From the NCBI GenBank assembly GCA_010024525.1, contig RGGS01000061.1, positions 1 through 7,110 on the forward strand: DNA of 7,110 nt, read 5' to 3'. How positions within the stretch are numbered: the first letter of the stretch is position 1; the number at the start of each line of letters is the position of its first letter. Of the stretch, positions 1 to 5,565 are shown piece after piece. Source of the DNA: Verrucomicrobiota bacterium. Its GTDB lineage: Bacteria > Verrucomicrobiota > Verrucomicrobiia > Methylacidiphilales > Verrucolacustridaceae. Below the pieces are notes generated by a model. The model did not search any database. It was given only the letters and a program-made list of their open reading frames with translations, and was not told the DNA's origin. The translations under genes and the position numbers were made by a program.

Positions 1-786
1 GCAGGAGTGGAGTCCGAGTCGCCCGGCGGGATCGGTTTTGGCTCCGTACTTTTCGTCGCCAATGATCGGACATCCGATGGAGGAGAGCTGAACGCGAATC
101 TGGTGGCGGCGACCGGTTTCCAGGGTCAGTTCCACGAGGGATAACCGCTTGTTCCGGGCCAATACCCGGTAATGGGTGATGGCGTGCCGGGTGAGGGCCG
201 AGGCGGGGCGGATAAAAACCTTGAAGGGATTGGATTCGTCGAGATCGGATGCGAGGACGCCGGAGGCTTTCGGAAGATTCCCTTCCACCACGGCTTCGTA
301 TTTCTTTTCAAATCGGTCCCAGTTCCCCTGAAGGGCCTCCTTCGCCTCCGGAGTTTTGGCGAAGACCATGAGTCCGGAGGTTTCCCGGTCGAGGCGGTGA
401 ACGATCCAGACCCGCTGTTTGGACCGGGGATGGGCCTGCCGGAGGTACTCGGTCAGCTGGAAGTAGGCGGTTTTTTCGGGTTCGGCCTCGCTGGCGATGC
501 TCAGAAGGTTGGCGGGCTTCTCCACCACCATGAGGGAAGCGTCCTCGAAGTAGATTTTGATGCCGGATGGGAGGCTGGTTTTGGGGGCGGCAAAGCGGTC
601 GGTGCGTATGGCCACAACATCCCCGGGTTTCAGGGGATGGTTAAATTGGGAGACGGGGCGTCCGTTGACTGTAACGGCTTGAAACTTCAGCCAGGTGCGC
701 ACCTGCTTCTTTTTCTCTGCCGGCCAGGATTGGAACATCTGCTCCAGCAGGGGGCCGGGTTGGGTGACCGTGATGGGCTTGGGCAC
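1..786 (-). CDS. RluA-family RNA pseudouridine synthase with S4 domain, 3' end cut by the window edge
   Basis: The protein should isomerise uridines to pseudouridine in structured RNA, most likely 23S rRNA. About 262 residues are visible. An S4-like RNA-binding segment lies at about residues 10-60 (QVRTWLKFQAVTVNG, then LKPGDVV). The catalytic domain begins near residue 75. Its motif I is VVEKPANLLS (about 87-96). The hallmark HRLDRETSG motif puts the catalytic Asp at about D133. The late motif GRRHQIRVQL...GDEKYG lies at about 225-248. Relatives run about 300 residues, so some 30-50 C-terminal residues lie outside the window. No ATG precedes the S4 domain: an in-frame TGA lies at 813-811 and the only start codons before the domain are TTG at 792 and GTG at 786. 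GTG is my choice, without a convincing ribosome-binding site; the first in-frame ATG (531) is inside the catalytic domain. The family is certain, but the target uridine (RluC-, RluD- or TruC-like) cannot be told. It is divergent from purB and probably unrelated to purine synthesis. Confidence 0.9.
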   Translation of the reverse strand, partial: MPKPITVTQPGPLLEQMFQSWPAEKKKQVRTWLKFQAVTVNGRPVSQFNHPLKPGDVVAIRTDRFAAPKTSLPSGIKIYFEDASLMVVEKPANLLSIASEAEPEKTAYFQLTEYLRQAHPRSKQRVWIVHRLDRETSGLMVFAKTPEAKEALQGNWDRFEKKYEAVVEGNLPKASGVLASDLDESNPFKVFIRPASALTRHAITHYRVLARNKRLSLVELTLETGRRHQIRVQLSSIGCPIIGDEKYGAKTDPAGRLGLHSC

Positions 787-824
787 GCCCAAAGAATGCC
801 CGAAACCAATTCAACTTTCCATGG

Positions 825-830
825 ATTGTA
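825..830 (-). promoter_or_regulatory. Possible -10 box for the pseudouridine synthase gene
   Basis: Read on the minus strand the hexamer is TACAAT, five of six matches to the bacterial -10 consensus. It would place transcription start near 818 and leave a leader of about 30 bases before the GTG at 786. No good -35 hexamer is seen 16-18 bases further upstream, so this is a weak call. Confidence 0.2.
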
Positions 831-877
831 GAGGTATGACACGACCTCTGGGAGGACAAGGGCGCAATCCTCACGCA

Positions 878-909
878 ATCGTCCTACATTCCTAGGAAAG
901 TAGGATGAT
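878..909. promoter_or_regulatory. 32-bp imperfect palindrome in the divergent control region, candidate operator
   Basis: The dyad is centred between 893 and 894, and 14 of its 16 base pairs match. The central ten bases TTCCTAGGAA (889-898) are perfect. They are flanked by an A:A mismatch (888/899), then the perfect arms TCCTAC (882-887) and GTAGGA (900-905). A G:T mismatch (881/906) follows, then ATC (878-880) matched with GAT (907-909). Each arm holds TCCTA twice at 8-bp spacing (882, 890), mirrored as TAGGA (893, 901). There is no central loop and no T-run on either side, so a DNA site for a dimeric or tetrameric regulator fits better than a terminator. It lies 92 bp from the pseudouridine synthase start and 130 bp from the purB start. 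It does not resemble the E. coli PurR site or the Bacillus PurBox as I know them. The symmetry is seen directly; the operator role is inference. Confidence 0.5.
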
Positions 910-932
910 CCAAGGGGGTGTGGGGAAGCCGT

Positions 933-940
933 GCCTAGGC
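933..940. repeat. Second CCTAGG-centred palindrome
   Basis: The 8-bp perfect palindrome GCCTAGGC shares the CCTAGG core of the larger dyad. Its centre is 43 bp further toward purB, about four helical turns away. An 8-bp palindrome alone is weak evidence; it is listed because the shared core and the spacing could mean a second binding site. Confidence 0.25.
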
Positions 941-970
941 CCAGCCTGCGGAATGGGTACAGAATGTTGA

Positions 971-1006
971 GACAAGCAGGTCAATAAGTCTGCTTTGACG
1001 CTTGTC
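971..1006 (+). promoter_or_regulatory. Interrupted inverted repeat: candidate purB leader hairpin or operator
   Basis: GACAAGC (971-977) pairs perfectly with GCTTGTC (1000-1006). Inside it, GTCAA (980-984) pairs with TTGAC (995-999). This gives a 12-bp stem with a 2-base bulge (AG, 978-979) and a 10-base loop (985-994). A competing shorter stem is possible between AAGCAG (974-979) and CTGCTT (990-995), so two exclusive folds can be drawn. The hairpin ends 32 bases before the purB ATG. The run after it (CGATTTCCTCC) has no U-tract, so it is not a standard terminator. TTGACG (995-1000), inside the 3' arm, also resembles a -35 hexamer, but 17 bp downstream there is only a poor -10 (GCTTCA, 1018-1023). 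If transcription starts here, the repeat would be an operator rather than an RNA structure. Confidence 0.4.
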
Positions 1007-1038
1007 CGATTTCCTCCGCTTCAGCACTTTAAGCTTTC

Positions 1039-2331
1039 ATGATCCCGCGATATTCCAGACCTCAAATGGCCTCGATTTGGTCGGAGGAAGCCAAGCTCTC
1101 CCGGTGGCTGGAAATCGAGATTCTGGCCTGTGAGGCGATGGCCGGCCGTCGGATCATTCCCCGCAAGGATGCCCGAACGATCCGTCGCCGTGCGAAGTTC
1201 AATCTCCGGCGGGTGCAAAAGAATGAGGCTCGCACCAAGCATGACGTGCTCGCGTTTCTGGAAGAAGTCGCCTCCCATGTGGGGCCGGCTGGGCGTTGGA
1301 TCCACCAAGGCCTGACCTCCTCCGACGTTCTCGACACCACCCTCGCATGGCAATTGCGGGATGCGGCGGACCTTTTGATCGAGGGAGTAAGAAAAGTCCG
1401 GGCGGCCGCCGCCATGCGCGCCCGCAAGCATCGCGGAATGCTGACGATCGGCCGGACGCATGGAATTCACGCGGAGCCCACCAGCCACGGCATTCGCATG
1501 GCCTTACTGCACGACGAGTTTTGCCGCGCCGAAGAGCGGTTGGAGGAGGCCAAGCGAGAAATTGCCGTCGGAAAAATTTCCGGAGCCGTCGGCACCTACG
1601 CCCATCTCGATCCCTCGATCGAGGCCTTTGTCTGCAAGAAGCTGAAACTGCAACCCGGCGCGGCCACCCAAGTGGTGCCGCGGGACCGTCATGCCGCTTT
1701 TGCCCAGGCTTTGGCCCTGGTGGCGGCCAGTGCGGAGCGGTGGGCCACCGAGTTTAGGCACCTGCAAAGAACGGAGGTCGGGGAGGCGGCGGAGCCTTTT
1801 GCCAAAGGTCAAAAGGGAAGCAGCGCCATGCCCCACAAACGCAACCCGGTGAACGCGGAGAGAATCTGCGGCTTGGCCCGAATCATCCGGGGGAATGCTT
1901 TGGCCGCGCTGGAAAATGTCGCTCTTTGGCACGAGCGGGACATCTCCCACAGTTCGGCCGAGCGGATTCTCTTTCCCGACTCCACCATCCTCCTGGACTT
2001 TATTTTGGCCGACCTCGAGGCCTTGATTCGGGGACATACCGTGGATCCGAAGAGGATGCTGGCAAACCTCAGGGCTACCCGCGGACTGTGGGCCTCCCAA
2101 GGGGCTCTTCTCTCCCTGACCCGGGCCGGACTGCCACGCCGTCAGGCTTACGAGGCGATTCAAAAACATGCCATGGCGGCCTGGCTGGAGGGTGGAGCTG
2201 ACTTTCCGACTCGGTTGGAAAATGATCCCGAGTTGGGAAAAAAGATTGGTCGCAAAGGATTGCGGGAGGCGTGTGATGCCTTGCGGCACTTGCGCCACGA
2301 AAAACTGATCTACCGCCGGTGCGGTTTGTAG
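1039..2331 (+). CDS. purB: Adenylosuccinate lyase
   Basis: This cytosolic fumarase/aspartase-superfamily enzyme cleaves SAICAR to AICAR plus fumarate, and adenylosuccinate to AMP plus fumarate (purine steps 8 and the last step to AMP). It has 430 residues, normal for the bacterial family. The N-terminus MIPRYSRPQM is the usual opening of the family. Conserved histidines appear as KHDV (H68), WIHQGLTSSDV (H89) and GRTHGIHAEP (H141), at the same numbers as the active-site histidines known from the Bacillus and Thermotoga enzymes. The signature loop GSSAMPHKRNPVN spans residues 260-272, with the catalytic serine at 261/262. An in-frame stop TAA at 1030-1032 excludes any earlier start. The 20 bases before the ATG hold no Shine-Dalgarno-like purine run, which is unusual for the first gene of an operon. 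purS follows after 8 bp. The SAICAR synthetase gene purC, often next to purB, is absent here. Confidence 0.97.
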   Translation: MIPRYSRPQMASIWSEEAKLSRWLEIEILACEAMAGRRIIPRKDARTIRRRAKFNLRRVQKNEARTKHDVLAFLEEVASHVGPAGRWIHQGLTSSDVLDTTLAWQLRDAADLLIEGVRKVRAAAAMRARKHRGMLTIGRTHGIHAEPTSHGIRMALLHDEFCRAEERLEEAKREIAVGKISGAVGTYAHLDPSIEAFVCKKLKLQPGAATQVVPRDRHAAFAQALALVAASAERWATEFRHLQRTEVGEAAEPFAKGQKGSSAMPHKRNPVNAERICGLARIIRGNALAALENVALWHERDISHSSAERILFPDSTILLDFILADLEALIRGHTVDPKRMLANLRATRGLWASQGALLSLTRAGLPRRQAYEAIQKHAMAAWLEGGADFPTRLENDPELGKKIGRKGLREACDALRHLRHEKLIYRRCGL

Positions 2332-2336
2332 GGGAA
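2330..2336 (+). promoter_or_regulatory. Ribosome-binding site that decides the purS start
   Basis: AGGGGAA overlaps the last bases of the purB stop codon. Its G-run ends five bases before the ATG at 2340. This favours that ATG over the in-frame GTG at 2319, which would overlap purB and add seven residues not expected in PurS. Confidence 0.7.
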
Positions 2337-2339
2337 ACC

Positions 2340-2588
2340 ATGAAAGCCATTGTCACCGTCACACTGAAACCCTCCATCCTCGACCCGCAGGGGGAGGCCG
2401 TGTTGCATGCCGTCCAGGGGATGGGCCTGAAAGAGGTAAAATCGGTTCGGATCGGAAAGCATATCGAGCTGGAGATTCAGGGCGGAGACGAAACGACCTT
2501 GAAAAAGAAGCTGGAGCAGATTTCAGGGGAGTTGTTGAGCAATCCGGTGATGGAGAACTTCCATCTCGACCTGCGAACCGGCGGATGA
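2340..2588 (+). CDS. purS: Phosphoribosylformylglycinamidine synthase, PurS subunit
   Basis: PurS is the small structural subunit of the three-part FGAM synthase. In known systems a PurS dimer bridges PurQ and the short PurL and is needed for ammonia transfer between them. This protein has 82 residues, the family norm being about 80-85. It starts MKAIVTVTLKPSILDPQG, followed by AVLHAVQGMGLKEVKSVRIGK (about residues 21-41, written here in parts: AVLHAVQGMG, LKEVKSVRIGK), and ends NPVMENFHLDL; this matches the ferredoxin-like PurS fold. The start at ATG 2340 is backed by a good ribosome-binding site and by length. Its TGA stop shares bases with the purQ start (ATGA), implying coupled translation and matched subunit amounts. 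Confidence 0.95.
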   Translation: MKAIVTVTLKPSILDPQGEAVLHAVQGMGLKEVKSVRIGKHIELEIQGGDETTLKKKLEQISGELLSNPVMENFHLDLRTGG

Positions 2589-3277
2589 GGTTTGCGGTCG
2601 TTCAGTTTCCCGGGTCCAACTGCGATCAGGACTGCGTCCACGCGCTTCGTGTGTTGGGGCAGGAGCCCCGGATCGTTTGGCACCAGGAAACCACGATTCA
2701 TTCCGACGAAGGTGTCATTCTGCCCGGGGGCTTTTCCTACGGGGACTACCTGCGCTGCGGTGCCATCGCGCGGTTTTCCCCGATCATGCAGGCGGTCAAA
2801 GCCGCGGCCGACCGAGGGCAAGTGGTGGTTGGGATCTGTAACGGGTTTCAGATCCTTTGCGAAGCCGGGCTGCTGCCCGGCGCTTTGACCCGCAACGAGG
2901 GTCTGCATTTCCGTTGCGAAACGAGCTATCTGCGGGTGGAAAACCCGGCCTCCCGTTTCACTTCCCATTATCTCACCGGTCAGACGCTGAGGCTTCCCAT
3001 CGCCCATGGGGAGGGTTGTTACCGGGCGGAACCTGATGTGTTGCAGGCGTTGGAGGCCAACCAACAAATTCTTTTCCGGTATTGCGATGCGGAAGGTCGC
3101 GTCACCCGCCAGGCCAACCCCAACGGTTCAAGCCTGAACATCGCCGGCATCCGAAACCTGCGGGGGAACGTCCTCGGTATGATGCCCCATCCGGAACGTG
3201 CCTGTGAGGCGGAGATGGGGGGCACGGATGGCCGCGGGATTTTGTTGGGAGCCGCCGGAATTGGGCGACCGATATGA
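2585..3277 (+). CDS. purQ: Phosphoribosylformylglycinamidine synthase, PurQ glutaminase subunit
   Basis: PurQ is a class I glutamine amidotransferase that hydrolyses glutamine and passes ammonia to PurL for FGAM synthesis (purine step 4). It has 230 residues, normal for the free-standing subunit. It begins MRFAVVQFPGSNCDQD, typical of PurQ. The oxyanion-region motif LPGGFSYGDYLR spans about residues 46-57. The nucleophile elbow VGICNGFQ gives Cys85. The remaining catalytic pair lies in MMPHPER, as His202 and Glu204. No key residue is missing. The ATG overlaps the purS stop by four bases, and only a weak GGCGG precedes it, so translation probably depends on ribosomes finishing purS. Its own stop overlaps the purL start in the same way. 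Confidence 0.97.
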   Translation: MRFAVVQFPGSNCDQDCVHALRVLGQEPRIVWHQETTIHSDEGVILPGGFSYGDYLRCGAIARFSPIMQAVKAAADRGQVVVGICNGFQILCEAGLLPGALTRNEGLHFRCETSYLRVENPASRFTSHYLTGQTLRLPIAHGEGCYRAEPDVLQALEANQQILFRYCDAEGRVTRQANPNGSSLNIAGIRNLRGNVLGMMPHPERACEAEMGGTDGRGILLGAAGIGRPI

Positions 3278-5520
3278 AACCCAAGGAATTTGCCCTCTCC
3301 CTCGGACTGACGGAGGAGGAATACGGACGGATTGAGAAGGGTCTGGGCCGGGAGCCGAACGAAAACGAACTCGGCATGTTCTCGGTCATGTGGAGCGAAC
3401 ATTGCTCGTACAAGAACACGCGTCGGGAGCTGAAAAAGTTTCCCACCACCGGACCAGCGGTTCTGGTGAAGGCAGGGGAAGAGAATGCGGGGGTCGTGGA
3501 TGCGGGGGACGGTCTGGCCCTAGCCTTTAAGATTGAGTCCCACAACCATCCCAGTGCGGTGGAACCTTTTCAGGGAGCCGCCACCGGGGTGGGCGGAATT
3601 CTGCGCGATATTTTCACCATGGGAGCGAGACCGGTGGCCTTCATGGATGCATTGCGTTTCGGCCGGCCGGAAGCAAAAGGGGAAGCGGGGAAGCGTACCC
3701 GCTCGCTGATCAAGGGGGTGGTCGAGGGAATTTCCCATTACGGAAACTGCGTCGGCGTGCCGACGGTGGGAGGCGAGTTGGTGTTGGATCCCGCCTATGA
3801 AGGGAATCCATTGGTGAATGTCTTTTGTTTGGGAACCCTGCGTCACGATCAGATCCGAAGAGGTGCGGCCAAAGGGGTCGGAAATCCGGTCTTTTATGTC
3901 GGGGCCAAGACCGGACGCGACGGTTTGGCCGGAGCGGCCTTTGCTTCCCGGGATCTGACAGAGGAGAGTAAGGCCGACCGTCCGGCGGTGCAGGTCGGCG
4001 ATCCGTTTGTCGGCAAACTTCTTTTCGAAGCCTGCTTGGAACTGTATGCCCGACCTGATCTGGTGGTGGGCGTGCAGGACATGGGCGCCGCGGGATTGAC
4101 CTGTTCCACCTGTGAAACAGCCAGCCGGGGCGGATCGGGTATCGAGATCGAGTTGGATCGGGTCCCGCAGCGGGAGACGGGCATGACCCCGTACGAGACC
4201 CTCCTTTCGGAGTCGCAGGAGAGAATGTTGATCATCGTGCACAAGGGTCGGGAGAAAGAGTTGAAGGAGATTTTTTCCCGGTGGGGCCTGGATGCGGCGG
4301 AGATTGGTTATGTGACCGATACCGGGCGGGTGGTGGTGAAGCAGTCGGGCAAGGTGGTGGCCGATGTGCCCGCCCGTCTGTTGGCGGATGACGCCCCGGT
4401 CTATGAGAGGGAGGCCAAGGTGCCGGCCAAGTTGGCGGAAAGACAGAAACTGGATTTGAGGAAGATTCTACCGGCTCAACCCAGGTTAAAAGAGGATCTG
4501 CTGAAAATCGCCAACTCTCCAGCCACCGGATCGAGGCGTTGGATCTGGAATCAGTACGACCATATGGTGGGATTACGGACCGTGGTGCGTCCGGGAGGGG
4601 ACGCGGCGGTGCTACGGATCGAGAAACCGGGCGGAGGATGGGTGCATGTGGCCATGACGCTCGATGGGAACGGACGTTGGTGCGCTCAGGATCCCCGGGA
4701 GGGATCGAAGGCGTTGGTGGCGGAAGCCTGCCGAAATCTGGCCTGCGCCGGGGCGGTGCCTTTGGGCCTGACCGATAATTTGAACTATGGGAATCCGCAC
4801 GATCCGGAAATCTTCTGGCAGTTACGCGAGGGAGTGGAGGGAATGGCGGAGGCCTGTCGAGCGTTTGATCTGCCGGTGACGGGTGGGAATGTGAGCCTTT
4901 ACAATCAGTCACCAGCCGGGCCCATCCATCCGACTCCGGTGGTCGGAGTGGTGGGGAAGGTGGAAGAGGGTGTCAAACTGGTCCCTGGCGTCTTTGGTTC
5001 CGGCCTGGGGGTGGCTCTTCTTCTAGGAAAAAGCGAGTCCGGCGGTTTGGGAGCCTCCCTCTATTTGCAGGAGGTGCATGGACAGATCGCCGGTAAGCCG
5101 GCTCCCGCGGATTTGGAGTCGGAAAAGAGACTGCATCGGCTCATGCGGTCGGTTCTCAAGGAAAGCGGAATCCGTGCGGTCCATGATGTGGGGGAGGGTG
5201 GAATTTTGTGGGCCTTGGCGGAAATGACCTTTGGTCCGGAATCCGCCGGGGCGGAGGTGGATCTTCCGCTTGGATCGAAAGAGCGGGTGGAGGAGGCGCT
5301 GTTTGGCGAAGGCGGCGGAAGAATCCTGCTCGAGGTGGATGAAGCGGCGGTGACCGCGATCGAGCATCTGGCCAAGGAGGCTGGGGTGGGTTGCCGGACG
5401 ATCGGCAGGACGGGCGGGAATGTGTTGCGGGTGAAGTGCGGAGGGGAGGATGTGAGCTGGGAAGTGAGGGAACTGCGGGGGATGTTTGAGGAATCCTTGC
5501 CACGGGCCTTGGAATCCTGA
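3274..5520 (+). CDS. purL: Phosphoribosylformylglycinamidine synthase, PurL synthetase subunit (small form)
   Basis: PurL converts FGAR to FGAM with ATP and ammonia delivered by PurQ. It has 748 residues, the size of the small Bacillus-type PurL. It lacks the fused N-terminal and glutaminase domains of the roughly 1,300-residue proteobacterial form, in line with separate purS and purQ genes just upstream. Visible motifs in order are SVMWSEHCSYKNTR (about 37-50), KIESHNHPSAVEPFQGAATG (86-105, nucleotide/active-site region with His90 and His92), GILRDIFTMGARPVAFMDALRFG region (108-130), VGVQDMGAAGLTCS (about 265-278), PVTGGNVSLYN in the second half (534-544) and AVHDVGEGGILWALAEM (635-651). The two halves show the internal duplication of the AIR synthase-like superfamily, to which PurM also belongs. 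The ATG overlaps the purQ stop (ATGA) and lacks a strong ribosome-binding site, so translation is probably coupled. The frame is intact. Confidence 0.97.
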   Translation: MKPKEFALSLGLTEEEYGRIEKGLGREPNENELGMFSVMWSEHCSYKNTRRELKKFPTTGPAVLVKAGEENAGVVDAGDGLALAFKIESHNHPSAVEPFQGAATGVGGILRDIFTMGARPVAFMDALRFGRPEAKGEAGKRTRSLIKGVVEGISHYGNCVGVPTVGGELVLDPAYEGNPLVNVFCLGTLRHDQIRRGAAKGVGNPVFYVGAKTGRDGLAGAAFASRDLTEESKADRPAVQVGDPFVGKLLFEACLELYARPDLVVGVQDMGAAGLTCSTCETASRGGSGIEIELDRVPQRETGMTPYETLLSESQERMLIIVHKGREKELKEIFSRWGLDAAEIGYVTDTGRVVVKQSGKVVADVPARLLADDAPVYEREAKVPAKLAERQKLDLRKILPAQPRLKEDLLKIANSPATGSRRWIWNQYDHMVGLRTVVRPGGDAAVLRIEKPGGGWVHVAMTLDGNGRWCAQDPREGSKALVAEACRNLACAGAVPLGLTDNLNYGNPHDPEIFWQLREGVEGMAEACRAFDLPVTGGNVSLYNQSPAGPIHPTPVVGVVGKVEEGVKLVPGVFGSGLGVALLLGKSESGGLGASLYLQEVHGQIAGKPAPADLESEKRLHRLMRSVLKESGIRAVHDVGEGGILWALAEMTFGPESAGAEVDLPLGSKERVEEALFGEGGGRILLEVDEAAVTAIEHLAKEAGVGCRTIGRTGGNVLRVKCGGEDVSWEVRELRGMFEESLPRALES

Positions 5521-5554
5521 CAGGTGGCGCTTCTCAAACGGGCCTAGCTTGTTT

Positions 5555-5562
5555 AGAAAGGA
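5555..5562 (+). promoter_or_regulatory. Ribosome-binding site for the TTG-started purF
   Basis: AGAAAGGA ends only three bases before the TTG at 5566, shorter than the usual five to nine. It supports TTG as the real start. The short spacing and weak start codon suggest lower translation of purF than of purS. The rest of the purL-purF gap (5521-5565) shows no convincing promoter or terminator. Confidence 0.5.
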
Positions 5563-5565
5563 CTC

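Noticed and set aside
172..831. Plus-strand open frame of 219 codons opposite the pseudouridine synthase
   Set aside because: It is a mirror frame in GC-rich DNA. The opposite strand carries several diagnostic family motifs, and this translation is Gly/Leu-rich with no recognisable domain.
831..855. Short inverted repeats GAGGT/ACCTC and CCTC/GAGG near the pseudouridine synthase promoter region
   Set aside because: Arms of four or five bases are expected by chance at this composition, and no T-run supports a terminator.
961..1000. Sigma-70 promoter with -35 at TTGAGA (967-972) or TTGACG (995-1000)
   Set aside because: The -35-like hexamers are good, but no acceptable -10 lies 16-18 bp downstream of either one, so no purB promoter is called.
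910..1038. Known riboswitch in the purB leader
   Set aside because: I could not find the conserved core sequences of the purine, PRPP, THF, TPP or glutamine riboswitch classes; only the hairpin repeat is reported.
1504..2298. Minus-strand open frame of 264 codons inside purB
   Set aside because: It lies entirely antisense to a gene with intact catalytic motifs, and its translation has no recognisable motif; the same applies to the long minus frames inside purQ, purL and purF.
2319..2339. GTG at 2319 as an upstream start for purS
   Set aside because: It would overlap purB and add seven residues, whereas the ATG at 2340 has a well-placed AGGGG and gives the usual family length and N-terminus.
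5535..5556. Weak stem (AAAC/GTTT) in the purL-purF gap as a terminator or attenuator
   Set aside because: It has four A/T-rich pairs, an 11-base loop and no following T-tract.
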